Positions 9,653 through 17,786 of a stretch of DNA of 64,000 nucleotides are shown piece after piece. Position numbers and translations under genes: made by a program. The notes beneath the pieces were generated by a model. The model was not told the DNA's origin. It searched no databases and worked only from the letters and a program-made list of their open reading frames with translations. The DNA comes from Azoarcus indigens. GTDB taxonomy: Bacteria > Pseudomonadota > Gammaproteobacteria > Burkholderiales > Rhodocyclaceae. Within the stretch, counting starts at the first letter, position 1. Every line of letters starts with the position of its first letter. The DNA lies in contig NZ_SNVV01000004.1 of assembly GCF_004361735.1 (NCBI RefSeq), positions 62,001 through 126,000 of the forward strand, given 5' to 3'.

Positions 9653-11089
9653 ATGAGTCGCGCAGATCGCCCGCTCCACGCCTGGAGCGCGGCGGAGATG
9701 GCCGCCGCTTACGCCGCCGGCGAACTGTCGCCGGTGGCGGTGGCGGAGAGCCTGTTCGCCGCCATCGCCGACGACCGCCACGCCATCAACGCCTTCACCC
9801 TGCTGGACCGGAAAGGCGCGCTGGCGGCGGCCGCCGCTTCCGCCGCGCGCTGGCGTGCTGGCCGGCCGCTGGGGCCGCTGGACGGCGTGCCGGTGTCCAT
9901 CAAGGACATGAGCAACGTCGCCGGCTGGCCCACCCGGCGCGGCTCGCTGGCCACCGCCGACGAGCCGCTGCCGCCGGCGGACGCGCCCGCGGTGGCGCTG
10001 CTGCGCGCAGGCGGCGCGGTGCTGTTCGGCAAGACCACCACCACCGAGTTCGGCTGGGCGGTGATGTCCGAGAGCCCGCACGGCGGCGTCACCCGCAACC
10101 CGCATGCGCCGGCGCACACCGCCGGCGGCTCCAGCTGCGGCGCCGCCGCCCAGGTAGCGATGGGCTGGGGGCCGCTGGCGCTGGGCAGCGATGCCGGCGG
10201 TTCGGTGCGCATCCCGGCAGCCTACTGTGGCCTGGTCGGGCTGAAGCCGACCTTCTCCGCCATTCCCAACCCGCCGCAGAGCGCCTTCGCCGAGTTCGCC
10301 CACCTCGGCCCGCTCAGCCGCAGCGTGGCCGACTGCCGGCTGGCGATGCAGGTGCTGGCCCGGCCGGATGCGCGCGACCCCGCTTCGCTCTACCCGCGCC
10401 AACCCGGCGGTTTGCCACGACGACCGCTGCGCCTGGCCTGGGCGGCGCGGCTGGGGGGGCAGGCGATGCTGGACGAGGACATCGCCCGCGGCTTCGCCGG
10501 CCTGGTGGAGACGTTGGCGGCGCAGGGGCATGAGTTGGTCGAAGTGCCGCTGGACTGGCTGGACACCGCGGAGGAGGGCTGGAACCTGTGGGCCTCGCGG
10601 CTGCACGAGTCCTTCGTCGACTGGCCGGCCGAGCGCCAGGCGCTGCTGGACCCGCGGCTGCTGCGCACCTGCCGCCTCGGCGGCGCGCTGGATGCGGCGG
10701 CGCTCGCCCGCGCCCGCAGCCGGCTACGGGTGGCGGCCAACCGCCTCACCAGCGTGTTCGTCGACCACGATTTCCTGCTGACGCCGGCCACCGCCACGCC
10801 GGCGCCGCCGCTGGGCTGCCTGGCACCGGCAGCGCATCCGCAGGCAGCGCGCATCGAGCAGGAAAGCGGCAACTGGTTCGCCCTCACGCCCTACACCTAC
10901 CCCTTCAACCTCACCCAGCAGCCGGCGCTCGCCCTGCCGTTGGGCTGCACCGCGCAGGGCCTGCCCTTCGGCGTGCAGGTCGTCGCCCAGCGCTACGCCG
11001 ACGAAACCCTGCTGGATTTCGGCGAGCAGCTGGAAGCGCTGCTCGGCAAGGTGGTACCGGCGCCGGCAAGCGCGCCTTATCTGGGCTGA
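9653..11089 (+). CDS. Amidase signature family hydrolase
   Basis: Amidase of 478 residues (GatA/AtzF/FAAH superfamily), hydrolysing a carboxamide to acid and ammonia. The Ser-cisSer-Lys triad is visible: Lys84 in VSIKDMSN, Ser160 in [14 protein letters not shown], and nucleophile Ser184 in [16 protein letters not shown]. It is not GatA: no gatB or gatC is adjacent, and it shares an apparent operon with a substrate-binding protein (three-base gap). Substrate specificity cannot be predicted. Confidence 0.88.
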   Translation: MSRADRPLHAWSAAEMAAAYAAGELSPVAVAESLFAAIADDRHAINAFTLLDRKGALAAAAASAARWRAGRPLGPLDGVPVSIKDMSNVAGWPTRRGSLATADEPLPPADAPAVALLRAGGAVLFGKTTTTEFGWAVMSESPHGGVTRNPHAPAHTAGGSSCGAAAQVAMGWGPLALGSDAGGSVRIPAAYCGLVGLKPTFSAIPNPPQSAFAEFAHLGPLSRSVADCRLAMQVLARPDARDPASLYPRQPGGLPRRPLRLAWAARLGGQAMLDEDIARGFAGLVETLAAQGHELVEVPLDWLDTAEEGWNLWASRLHESFVDWPAERQALLDPRLLRTCRLGGALDAAALARARSRLRVAANRLTSVFVDHDFLLTPATATPAPPLGCLAPAAHPQAARIEQESGNWFALTPYTYPFNLTQQPALALPLGCTAQGLPFGVQVVAQRYADETLLDFGEQLEALLGKVVPAPASAPYLG

Positions 11090-11122
11090 GCCCAGGGGCC
11101 GGCGCAGGCCGCCCGGCAATCG

Positions 11123-11147
11123 GCAGCCCGACCGCCGCTCGGGCTGC
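11123..11147 (+). terminator. Hairpin after amidase, possible terminator
   Basis: GCAGCCCGA and TCGGGCTGC form a perfect 9-bp stem with a 7-base loop, 34 bases after the amidase stop. No T run follows, so intrinsic termination would be weak. Confidence 0.35.
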
Positions 11148-11267
11148 GTCCTCCGGCGGGCCAGGGCGGGGCTTGCCCAGGCCCTGCCCTGCGACCTGCC
11201 AGTCCGGAGCGAGGCCGCAGAGGCTGAAGAAGCTCCGGCGAGGCTTGCTTGCCGGCCGATGGTGCGA

Positions 11268-11340
11268 GGGGAAAAGGCGGCGGCGACGCGGGAGGAGGGC
11301 GGCTCTCGTGGCGGGTGAACGCCGTCGCCACGCCTTTCCC
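11268..11340. repeat. Long imperfect inverted repeat
   Basis: GGGGAAAAGGCGGCGGCGACG at 11268-11287 and onward pairs with CGTCGCCACGCCTTTCCC at 11323-11340, with a bulge and one mismatch, around a loop of about 35 bases. No T run follows. Its role is unknown; a mobile-element remnant or RNA hairpin are both possible. Confidence 0.5.
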
Positions 11341-11498
11341 TGTCATTTGCTCACCAATGTGGTGCGAACAGCATGGCTGCGGTGATAGGCTGGCGGCCGT
11401 TTTGCCGGTGTTCCGCGACGCCGGCCTGGACCCTCACCAGCCCCCGAACCGCTCCGCCGCGCCGCAAGGCGGGGGAGCATGACCTCCGCCTGCCGCCC

Positions 11499-12641
11499 AT
11501 GAACCGCCACCTGCCCCGCCTCGCTGTCCTCGCGCTCCCCGCCGCCCTCTTCGTATCCCTCTCGGCGACCTACTTCTTGATGCCGTCCTTCGCCGCGAGC
11601 GCTGCCGACAAGGCTGACGCGGCGGCCCAGCGCCCGGCGCTCACGGTGACGGTGGACGTGCCCCGGCGCGACTCGCTGCCGCTGCGCCTGAGCGCCAACG
11701 GCGACATCGCCGCCTGGCAGGAAGCCAGCATAGGCGCCGGCGTGGCCGACCTGCGGCTCACCGAAGTGCGGGTCAATGTCGGCGACGTGGTCAAGGCCGG
11801 CCAGGTGCTGGCGGTGTTTGACGAGGAAACGGTGCGCATCGACCTCGCCCAGGCGCAGGCGGCGGTAGCCGAAGCCGAGGCGGCGGTGGCGGAGGCGGCG
11901 GCCAATGCCCAGCGCGCCCGCGAGCTGCAGGAGAGCGGCGCGTTGAGCCGCCAGCTCATCACCCAGTACCTCACCGCCGAGCGCACCGCCCAGGCCCGGC
12001 TGGCCTCGGCCAGCGCGGCGGCGGACGCCCAGGCGCTGCGGCTGAAGCGCACCAGGGTGCTGGCGCCGGACGACGGCGTCATCTCCGCCCGCAGCGCCAC
12101 CGTGGGCGCGGTGAACGCCATGGGCACCGAGCTGTTCCGCATGGTCCGCCGCGGCCGGCTGGAGTGGCGCGCGGCGTTGACCTCCGCCGAGCTGGGCAAG
12201 GTCGCCGCCGGCACCGGGGTGACGCTGACGCTGCCCAGCGGCGAGCAGGTGGCCGGCGCGGTACGCATGGTGGCGCCCACGGTGGATACCCAGTCCCGCT
12301 CCGGCCTCGTCTATGTAGACATTCCGCGCCCCGGCGGCGCCCGCGCCGGCATGTTCGCCCGCGGCGAATTCCAACTCGGCGCCAGCGAGGGCATGACGCT
12401 GCCGCAGCAGGCGGTCGTGGTGCGCGAGGCCTTCAGCTACGTCTTCCGCGTGGGCGACGACGGCCGGGTGAGCCAGCTCAAGGTGCGCACCGGCCGTCGC
12501 GTCGGCGAGCGGGTGGAGGTGCTGGAAGGGCTGCCGGCGGAGGCCAGGGTGGCGGTGGTCGGCGCCGGCTTCCTCAACGATGGCGACCTGGTGCGGGTGG
12601 CGGAGGCGCCGGCGCCCGCCGCCGTGCCCGCCGCACGCTGA
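11499..12641 (+). CDS. RND efflux periplasmic adaptor (membrane fusion protein)
   Basis: Adaptor of 380 residues, HlyD/AcrA family, linking an inner-membrane RND pump to an outer-membrane channel. An N-terminal hydrophobic segment (LAVLALPAALFVSLSATYF) anchors or exports it. The lipoyl half-motifs flank an alpha-hairpin of about 90 residues rich in Ala/Glu (QAAVAEAEAAVAEAAANAQ), followed by beta-barrel and membrane-proximal domains (PQQAVVVREAFSYVFRVGDD). ATG at 11499 is chosen; an ATG at 11373 lies in non-coding-like sequence. The pump gene follows after 10 bases. Confidence 0.9.
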   Translation: MNRHLPRLAVLALPAALFVSLSATYFLMPSFAASAADKADAAAQRPALTVTVDVPRRDSLPLRLSANGDIAAWQEASIGAGVADLRLTEVRVNVGDVVKAGQVLAVFDEETVRIDLAQAQAAVAEAEAAVAEAAANAQRARELQESGALSRQLITQYLTAERTAQARLASASAAADAQALRLKRTRVLAPDDGVISARSATVGAVNAMGTELFRMVRRGRLEWRAALTSAELGKVAAGTGVTLTLPSGEQVAGAVRMVAPTVDTQSRSGLVYVDIPRPGGARAGMFARGEFQLGASEGMTLPQQAVVVREAFSYVFRVGDDGRVSQLKVRTGRRVGERVEVLEGLPAEARVAVVGAGFLNDGDLVRVAEAPAPAAVPAAR

Positions 12642-12651
12642 GGCCGCGTCC

Positions 12652-15600
12652 ATGAACGTTTCGGCCTGGTCCATACGCAATCCGATTCCGGCGGTGATGC
12701 TGTTCGTGCTGCTCACCTTCGCCGGCCTGCTGTCCTTCAACGGCATGAAGGTGCAGAACTTCCCCGACATCGAGCTGCCGACGGTCACCGTCACCGCCTC
12801 GCTGCCGGGCGCCACCCCCGGCCAGCTGGAGAACGACGTCGCGCGCAAGATCGAGGACGCCATCGCCACCCTGCAGGGCCTGAAGCACATCTACACCAAG
12901 GTGCAGGACGGCGGCGTCGTCATCACCGTCGAGTTCCGCCTGGAGAAGCCGGTGCAGGAGGCGGTGGACGACGTGCGCTCGGCGGTGGCGCGGGTGCGCG
13001 CCGACCTGCCGGGCGATCTGCGCGACCCCATCGTCAACAAGGTGGACCTGGCCGCCCAGCCGGTGCTGGCCTTCACCATCAGCTCGCCGCGCATGGATGA
13101 CGAGGCGCTGTCCTGGTACGTGGACAACGACGTCTCCCGCCGCCTGCTGGCGGTGCGCGGTGTGGGCGCGGTGAACCGCGTCGGCGGCGTCACCCGCGAG
13201 TTCCGCGTCACCCTGGATGCGCTGCGCCTGCAGGCGCTGGGCGCCACCGCGGCGGACGTATCGCGCCAGCTGCGCCAGGTGCAGACCGAGAGCGCCGGTG
13301 GCCGCGCCGACCTGGGCGACGGCGAGCAGCCGATGCGCACCCTGGGCACGGTGAGCGGGGCCGAGGAGTTGTCGCGGCTGGAGCTGGCGCTGTCCGACGG
13401 CCGCCACATCCGCCTGGCCGACGTCGCCACGGTGGAAGACACGGTGGCCGAGCGCCGCGCGCTGGCGCTGCTGGACGGCAAACCGGTGGTGGGCTTCGAG
13501 GTCTCCCGCAGCCGCGGCGAGAGCGAGGTGGAGGTGGGCGCCGCGGTGCAGGCGGCGCTACAGGAGCTGCACGCTGCGCGGCCGGACATCCAGATCACCG
13601 AAGCCTTCAACTTCGTCGCCCCGGTGCAGGAGGAGTACGACGGCTCCATGCACCTGCTGTACGAGGGCGCGCTGCTGGCGGTGGTGGTGGTGTGGCTGTT
13701 CCTGCGCGACTGGCGCGCCACCCTGGTGTCGGCGGTGGCGCTGCCGTTGTCGGTGATCCCCGCCTTCATCGGCATGTACCTGTTCGGCTTCTCGGTGAAC
13801 GTCATCACCCTGCTGGCGCTGTCGCTGGTGGTCGGCATCCTGGTGGACGACGCCATCGTCGAAGTCGAGAACATCGTGCGCCACCTGCGCATGGGCAAGT
13901 CGCCCTTCCAGGCGGCGATGGAGGCGGCGGACGAGATCGGCCTGGCGGTGATCGCCACCACCTTCACCCTGATCGCGGTATTCCTGCCCACCGCCTTCAT
14001 GAGCGGCGTCGCCGGCAAGTTCTTCAAGCAGTTCGGCTGGACCGCCGCGCTGGCGGTGTTCGCCTCGCTGGTGGTGGCCCGCATGCTGACGCCGATGATG
14101 GCCGCCTACCTGCTCAAGCCCACTGCCGACCACCCCGAGCCGCGCTGGCTGGTGCGCTACGAAGGCTGGGCGCGCAGCTGCCTGAAGCACCGCGGGCTGA
14201 CGCTGCTGGGCGCGGCGCTGTTCTTCATCGGCTCGCTGATGCTGGTGCCGCTGCTGCCCACCGGCTTCATTCCGCCGGACGACAACTCCCAGACGCAGAT
14301 CTACCTGGAGCTGCCGCCGGGCAGCACGCTGAAGCAGACCGAGGCGGTGGCCGAGCAGGCCCGCCAGCGGGTGGCGGCGCTGCCGCAGGTGCAGAGCGTC
14401 TACACCACCATAGGCGCCGGCAGCGCCGGCGGCGATCCCTTCGCCCCGCAGGGCACGGCCGAGGTGCGCAAGGCCACCCTCACCGTGCAACTCACCCCGC
14501 GCGGCGAGCGGCCGCGCAAGCAGGGCATAGAGAACGACATCCGCCACGAGCTGGAGAGCCTGCCGGGCGTGCGCAGCAAGGTCGGCCTCGGTGGCTCGGG
14601 GGAGAAGTACATCCTGGTGCTGGCCGGCGAGGACCCGCGCGCGCTGCAGAGCGCCGCGCTGGCGGTGGAGCGCGACCTGCGCACCATCCCCGGCCTCGGC
14701 AGCATCGCCTCCACCGCCAGCCTGATCCGGCCGGAGATCGCGGTGCGGCCGGACTTCGCCCGCGCGGCGGACCTCGGCGTCACCAGCAACGCAATCGGCG
14801 AAACGCTTCGGGTGGCGACGCTGGGCGACTACGACGTGTCGCTGGCCAAGCTCAACCTCGCCCAGCGCCAGGTGCCCATCCTGGTGCGGCTGGACGACGC
14901 CGCGCGTAAGGACCTCGCGGTGCTGGAGCGGCTGGCGGTGCCGGGCGCGCGAGGACCGGTGCTGCTGGGCGAGGTGGCGACGCTGGAAGTGGCCGGTGGC
15001 CCGGCGGTGATCGACCGTTACGACCGCTCGCGCAACATCAACTTCGAGATCGAGCTCTCCGGTGCGCCGCTGGGCGACGTCACCGCCGCGGTGGCGCAGC
15101 TGCCCTCGGTGCGCAACCTGCCGCCGGGCGTGCGGGTGGTGGAGGTGGGCGACGCCGAGGTGATGGGCGAACTGTTCGCCAGCTTCGGCCTGGCGATGCT
15201 CACCGGCGTGCTGTGCATCTACGTGGTGCTGGTGCTGTTGTTCAAGGACTTCCTGCACCCGGTGACCATCCTGGCGGCGCTGCCGCTGTCGCTGGGCGGC
15301 GCCTTCGTCGGCCTGCTGCTGGCGCAGAAGAGCTTCTCCATGCCCTCGCTGATCGGCCTGATCATGCTCATGGGCATCGCCACCAAGAACTCCATCCTGC
15401 TGGTGGAATACGCCATCGTCGCCCGCCGCGACCACGGGCTGTCGCGCTTCGACGCGCTGCTGGACGCCTGCCGCAAGCGCGCCCGCCCCATCATCATGAC
15501 CACGCTGGCGATGGGCGCCGGCATGATGCCCATCGCCCTCGGCTCCGGTGCCGCCGACGCCAGCTTCCGCTCGCCGATGGCGATCGCGGTGATCGGCGGC

Positions 15601-15711
15601 CTCATCACCTCCACCGTGCTCAGCCTGCTGGTGGTGCCGGCGGTATTCACTTATGTGGACGATGTCGGGCAGTGGGTGAAGCGGCGTTTCATGCCGCGCA
15701 AGGCGGAGTGA
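12652..15711 (+). CDS. RND family efflux permease (AcrB/MdtB-like)
   Basis: Inner-membrane proton-driven efflux pump of 1019 residues. The N-terminus (SAWSIRNPIPAVMLFVLL) and FPDIELPTVTVTASLPGATP are typical of the hydrophobe/amphiphile efflux (HAE-1) group. Twelve transmembrane helices in two repeats flank two large periplasmic loops. VGILVDDAIVEVENIVRH in helix 4 carries the paired aspartates of proton relay. The second half shows GIATKNSILLVEYA in helix 10. The adaptor gene precedes it, but no outer-membrane channel gene is adjacent, so a TolC-like protein encoded elsewhere is needed. Drug or metabolite substrates cannot be inferred. Confidence 0.93.
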   Translation: MNVSAWSIRNPIPAVMLFVLLTFAGLLSFNGMKVQNFPDIELPTVTVTASLPGATPGQLENDVARKIEDAIATLQGLKHIYTKVQDGGVVITVEFRLEKPVQEAVDDVRSAVARVRADLPGDLRDPIVNKVDLAAQPVLAFTISSPRMDDEALSWYVDNDVSRRLLAVRGVGAVNRVGGVTREFRVTLDALRLQALGATAADVSRQLRQVQTESAGGRADLGDGEQPMRTLGTVSGAEELSRLELALSDGRHIRLADVATVEDTVAERRALALLDGKPVVGFEVSRSRGESEVEVGAAVQAALQELHAARPDIQITEAFNFVAPVQEEYDGSMHLLYEGALLAVVVVWLFLRDWRATLVSAVALPLSVIPAFIGMYLFGFSVNVITLLALSLVVGILVDDAIVEVENIVRHLRMGKSPFQAAMEAADEIGLAVIATTFTLIAVFLPTAFMSGVAGKFFKQFGWTAALAVFASLVVARMLTPMMAAYLLKPTADHPEPRWLVRYEGWARSCLKHRGLTLLGAALFFIGSLMLVPLLPTGFIPPDDNSQTQIYLELPPGSTLKQTEAVAEQARQRVAALPQVQSVYTTIGAGSAGGDPFAPQGTAEVRKATLTVQLTPRGERPRKQGIENDIRHELESLPGVRSKVGLGGSGEKYILVLAGEDPRALQSAALAVERDLRTIPGLGSIASTASLIRPEIAVRPDFARAADLGVTSNAIGETLRVATLGDYDVSLAKLNLAQRQVPILVRLDDAARKDLAVLERLAVPGARGPVLLGEVATLEVAGGPAVIDRYDRSRNINFEIELSGAPLGDVTAAVAQLPSVRNLPPGVRVVEVGDAEVMGELFASFGLAMLTGVLCIYVVLVLLFKDFLHPVTILAALPLSLGGAFVGLLLAQKSFSMPSLIGLIMLMGIATKNSILLVEYAIVARRDHGLSRFDALLDACRKRARPIIMTTLAMGAGMMPIALGSGAADASFRSPMAIAVIGGLITSTVLSLLVVPAVFTYVDDVGQWVKRRFMPRKAE

Positions 15712-15877
15712 TGGCGGTGGCTTTGCGGGCTTTTCTTTCCGCAAGGCCAGTCGTTGCCGCAATGGGTTTTTCCTTCCTCTTCTGTCGCGGGGTGTTGGGG
15801 CGCAGAGAGGCTACGCAGGCAGGGGGGGGGAGATAGGCTGAGCCGCCTGAATCGGCTATTGGCGTCCTGTCGGACGC

Positions 15878-16087
15878 GCCCCTCTGCCCGGCCCTCCCCC
15901 GCAAAGGGGGAGGGAGCAAGACCTGGCGCCGGGGTAGCGGTCTCGCGCGGAAAGGACACATAACAGGTCGGCGCGGAAGCGCGGTTTTTATCTCCTTTCC
16001 CCTCGCGGGAGGGCCGGGGAGAGGGGGAAGCGCCCGCCAGGGCGCCAGCGGCGGAACGAGCGCCACGGCCCTGCGAGGGGAGAGGAG
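15878..16087. repeat. REP-like palindromic repeat cluster, second locus
   Basis: Three copies of the motif seen at 8101-8203. One at 15878-15914 has the perfect hairpin CCCTCCCCC-GCAAA-GGGGGAGGG. One at 15991-16028 (CTCCTTTCCCCTCGCGGGAG) is in inverted orientation. A partial copy lies at about 16069-16087 (CCCTGCGAGGGGAGAGGA). Such GC-rich hairpin repeats are common between genes in proteobacteria. Confidence 0.65.
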
Positions 16088-16156
16088 CAAAATCGCGTCT
16101 CCGCTGGCTCGGGCTCCTGATTTTGGCTCCTGATGGCCCTGCACCGAGTTCCACCC

Positions 16157-16292
16157 TCACATCTGGTAATTCACCGTCAGCATGAGGTTGCGCGGAGCGC
16201 CGTACTGGTTGCCGCCGTGGCTCAGCCCGTGCCTTCGCAATACTTGCGGTCGAACAGGTTGTTCACGTTCAGCCGCCATCTTTGCGCGGGCC
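16157..16292 (-). pseudogene. 3' remnant of a TonB-dependent receptor gene
   Basis: The minus strand reads AQRWRLNVNNLFDRKYCEGTG and, after a one-base frame change near 16210, LSHGGNQYGAPRNLMLTVNYQM and a stop at 16157-16159. This is the signature of the last strands of a TonB-dependent siderophore receptor beta-barrel. Only about 45 codons remain; the upstream part is gone and the frame is broken (TGA after EGTG). Upstream sequence on that strand merges into the Fur-like site of the sigma/FecR gene. I infer that a receptor gene was deleted here, leaving its 3' end. Confidence 0.75.
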
Positions 16293-16318
16293 CACTTTCA
16301 ATGGGGTTATTTAATAAA

Positions 16319-16335
16319 TAAGAATCGTTCTCTTA
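16319..16335 (+). promoter_or_regulatory. Fur-box-like palindrome before sigma/FecR gene
   Basis: TAAGAATCGTTCTCTTA is close to the GAGAATnATTCTC core of betaproteobacterial Fur boxes and lies 34 bases before the ATG at 16370, in an AT-rich patch (TTATTTAATAAATAAG). Iron-dependent repression is the likely role. Confidence 0.6.
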
Positions 16336-16369
16336 TAGAATCACGCTTTTGCCGTTCCCGGTCACGTCA

Positions 16370-17668
16370 ATGTCCGCTCCCGCCGCCGTCAGCCCGCTGC
16401 TCGCCAGCTTCCATGCCGCCTACCGCGACCTGGTGCGCTTCCTGACCCGCCGCACCGGCTGCGCCGAGACCGCCGCCGATCTCGCCCACGAAACCTGGCT
16501 GCGGCTGGCGGAGCGGGAGCGCGCCGGGGGCGGCGCGGGCGAGCTGGCGTCTGCCGCGGGCGAGGGCGGTGACGGCCGCCGCGCCTATGTGTTCGCGGTG
16601 GCGGCCAACCTGGCGGTGGATCATCTGCGCCGCGGCGGCCGCAGCCTGGAGCGCTTCGTCGCCGTCGGCGACGGCCTGGAGGATCTGGGGCCGGCGGTGC
16701 CGGACGTGGCGGACACCCACCTCTATCGCCAGGCGCTGGAGAAGGTGCTGGGCGCGCTGAACACGCTGCCGCCGCGCACCCGCGACGTCTTTCTCGCCCA
16801 CCGGCTGGACGGCACCTGCCATGAGGAGCTGGCTCGCAGCCACGGGGTTTCGGTGAAAACGGTGGAGCGTGACGTGATCCGCGCCATGGACTGCGTGCAG
16901 GCGGCGCTGCTGCAGTGGCGCGGCAGCAGCGCGGCGCCGCGGCGCGGCCGGCGCAAGGCGCTGTCCGCCCTGCTGGGCTTCGCCGGGCTGGGCCTGAGCG
17001 GCGGCCTGGGCTGGCAGGCCTGGCGGCAGTGGGTGGCGGATTTCCGCCTGGAACTCGCCACCGCCACCGGCCGCTTCACCGAGCGGGCGCTGCCGGATGG
17101 CAGCCGGGTACAACTGGATGCCGACAGCCGGCTGGAACTCTCCTATTACCTGGCGCGGCGGCATGCGGTGCTGCTGCGCGGCGCCGCCTTCTTCGCCGTC
17201 GCCCGCGACGAGGCGCGGCCCTTCGTGGTGGATGCGCTGGATGCGCGCATCACCGTGCTCGGCACCCGCTTCGCGGTGGATGTGCAGGGCGGCGCGGTGG
17301 CGGTGGCGGTCGAATCCGGCCGGGTCCGGGTGGCCGCCGGCGATGGCGAGCTGCGCGAACTGGGCGCCGGCGAGCGGCTGCGGCTGCAGGCCGGCGGCGG
17401 CATCGTCGCCAGCGGCCAGGCGGCGGAAGCGGCGCCGTGGCGCGAGGGCTGGCTGGATTTCGACGGCGTCGCGCTGGGCGAGGCCGTCGCCCGGCTGGGC
17501 CGCTACCGCGCCCAGGCGGTGGCGGTGGCGCCGGAGGCGGCGACCCTGCCGGTGCTCGGCCGGGTGCGCATCGCCCACAGCGAACAGTGGTTGCAACTGC
17601 TGCCGCGCAGCCTGCCGGTAACGCTGCGGTCGCAGCCCGGCGGCGGCCTGCTGATCGCCCGCCGCTGA
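16370..17668 (+). CDS. ECF sigma factor fused to FecR-like membrane regulator
   Basis: One 432-residue protein joins two normally separate cell-surface-signalling parts. Residues 14-90 are sigma region 2 (YRDLVRFLTRRTG, DLAHETWLRLAE) and 122-178 region 4 (TLPPRTRDVFLAHRLDG, HGVSVKTVERDVIRAM). A short basic linker (about 183-196, RRGRRK) leads to a transmembrane segment at 197-215. A FecR periplasmic domain follows (221-345; ATGRFTERALPDGSRVQLD, ITVLGTRFAVDV) with a C-terminal receptor-contact region to 432. The cytoplasmic anti-sigma domain that usually begins FecR is absent, so the sigma part is tethered to the membrane nearly directly. ATG at 16370 is preferred over TTG at 16349. IutY of Pseudomonas putida is a known hybrid of this type. 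The TonB receptor gene follows, and release by proteolysis is inferred. Confidence 0.88.
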   Translation: MSAPAAVSPLLASFHAAYRDLVRFLTRRTGCAETAADLAHETWLRLAERERAGGGAGELASAAGEGGDGRRAYVFAVAANLAVDHLRRGGRSLERFVAVGDGLEDLGPAVPDVADTHLYRQALEKVLGALNTLPPRTRDVFLAHRLDGTCHEELARSHGVSVKTVERDVIRAMDCVQAALLQWRGSSAAPRRGRRKALSALLGFAGLGLSGGLGWQAWRQWVADFRLELATATGRFTERALPDGSRVQLDADSRLELSYYLARRHAVLLRGAAFFAVARDEARPFVVDALDARITVLGTRFAVDVQGGAVAVAVESGRVRVAAGDGELRELGAGERLRLQAGGGIVASGQAAEAAPWREGWLDFDGVALGEAVARLGRYRAQAVAVAPEAATLPVLGRVRIAHSEQWLQLLPRSLPVTLRSQPGGGLLIARR

Positions 17669-17786
17669 GGCGGGATACAGGGCGCGCAGCCTGGCCGTGC
17701 AAGTTCTTGCCCATGCGCCTGAGGGAATCCGCGGGCCTGTTCGTTCCAGTCGTAGTAGCTCCCAAAACGACAGGAAACCGAACGCC

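Larger units (their letters stand above)
11090..11498. other. 409-bp intergenic region with two hairpins
   Basis: Non-coding region between the amidase and the RND adaptor. It contains the hairpin at 11123-11147, a larger inverted repeat at 11268-11340, and a small palindrome CACCAATGTGGTG at 11352-11364 that could be an operator for the efflux genes. No clear -35/-10 pair or small open frame stands out. Confidence 0.5.
15712..16369. other. 658-bp intergenic region: repeats, gene remnant, Fur-like site
   Basis: This gap holds the second palindromic repeat cluster (15878-16087), the minus-strand remnant of a TonB-dependent receptor (16157-16292) and a Fur-like palindrome (16319-16335). Just after the RND stop, GGCTTTGCGG and CCGCAAGGCC (about 15719-15748) form a hairpin without a T run. 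A run of nine G lies near 15822-15832. Confidence 0.6.

Noticed and set aside
8041-16369. Genomic island, insertion sequence or prophage in the accessory-looking block
   Set aside because: No integrase, transposase, attachment-site duplication or composition change is visible; only palindromic repeats support mobility.
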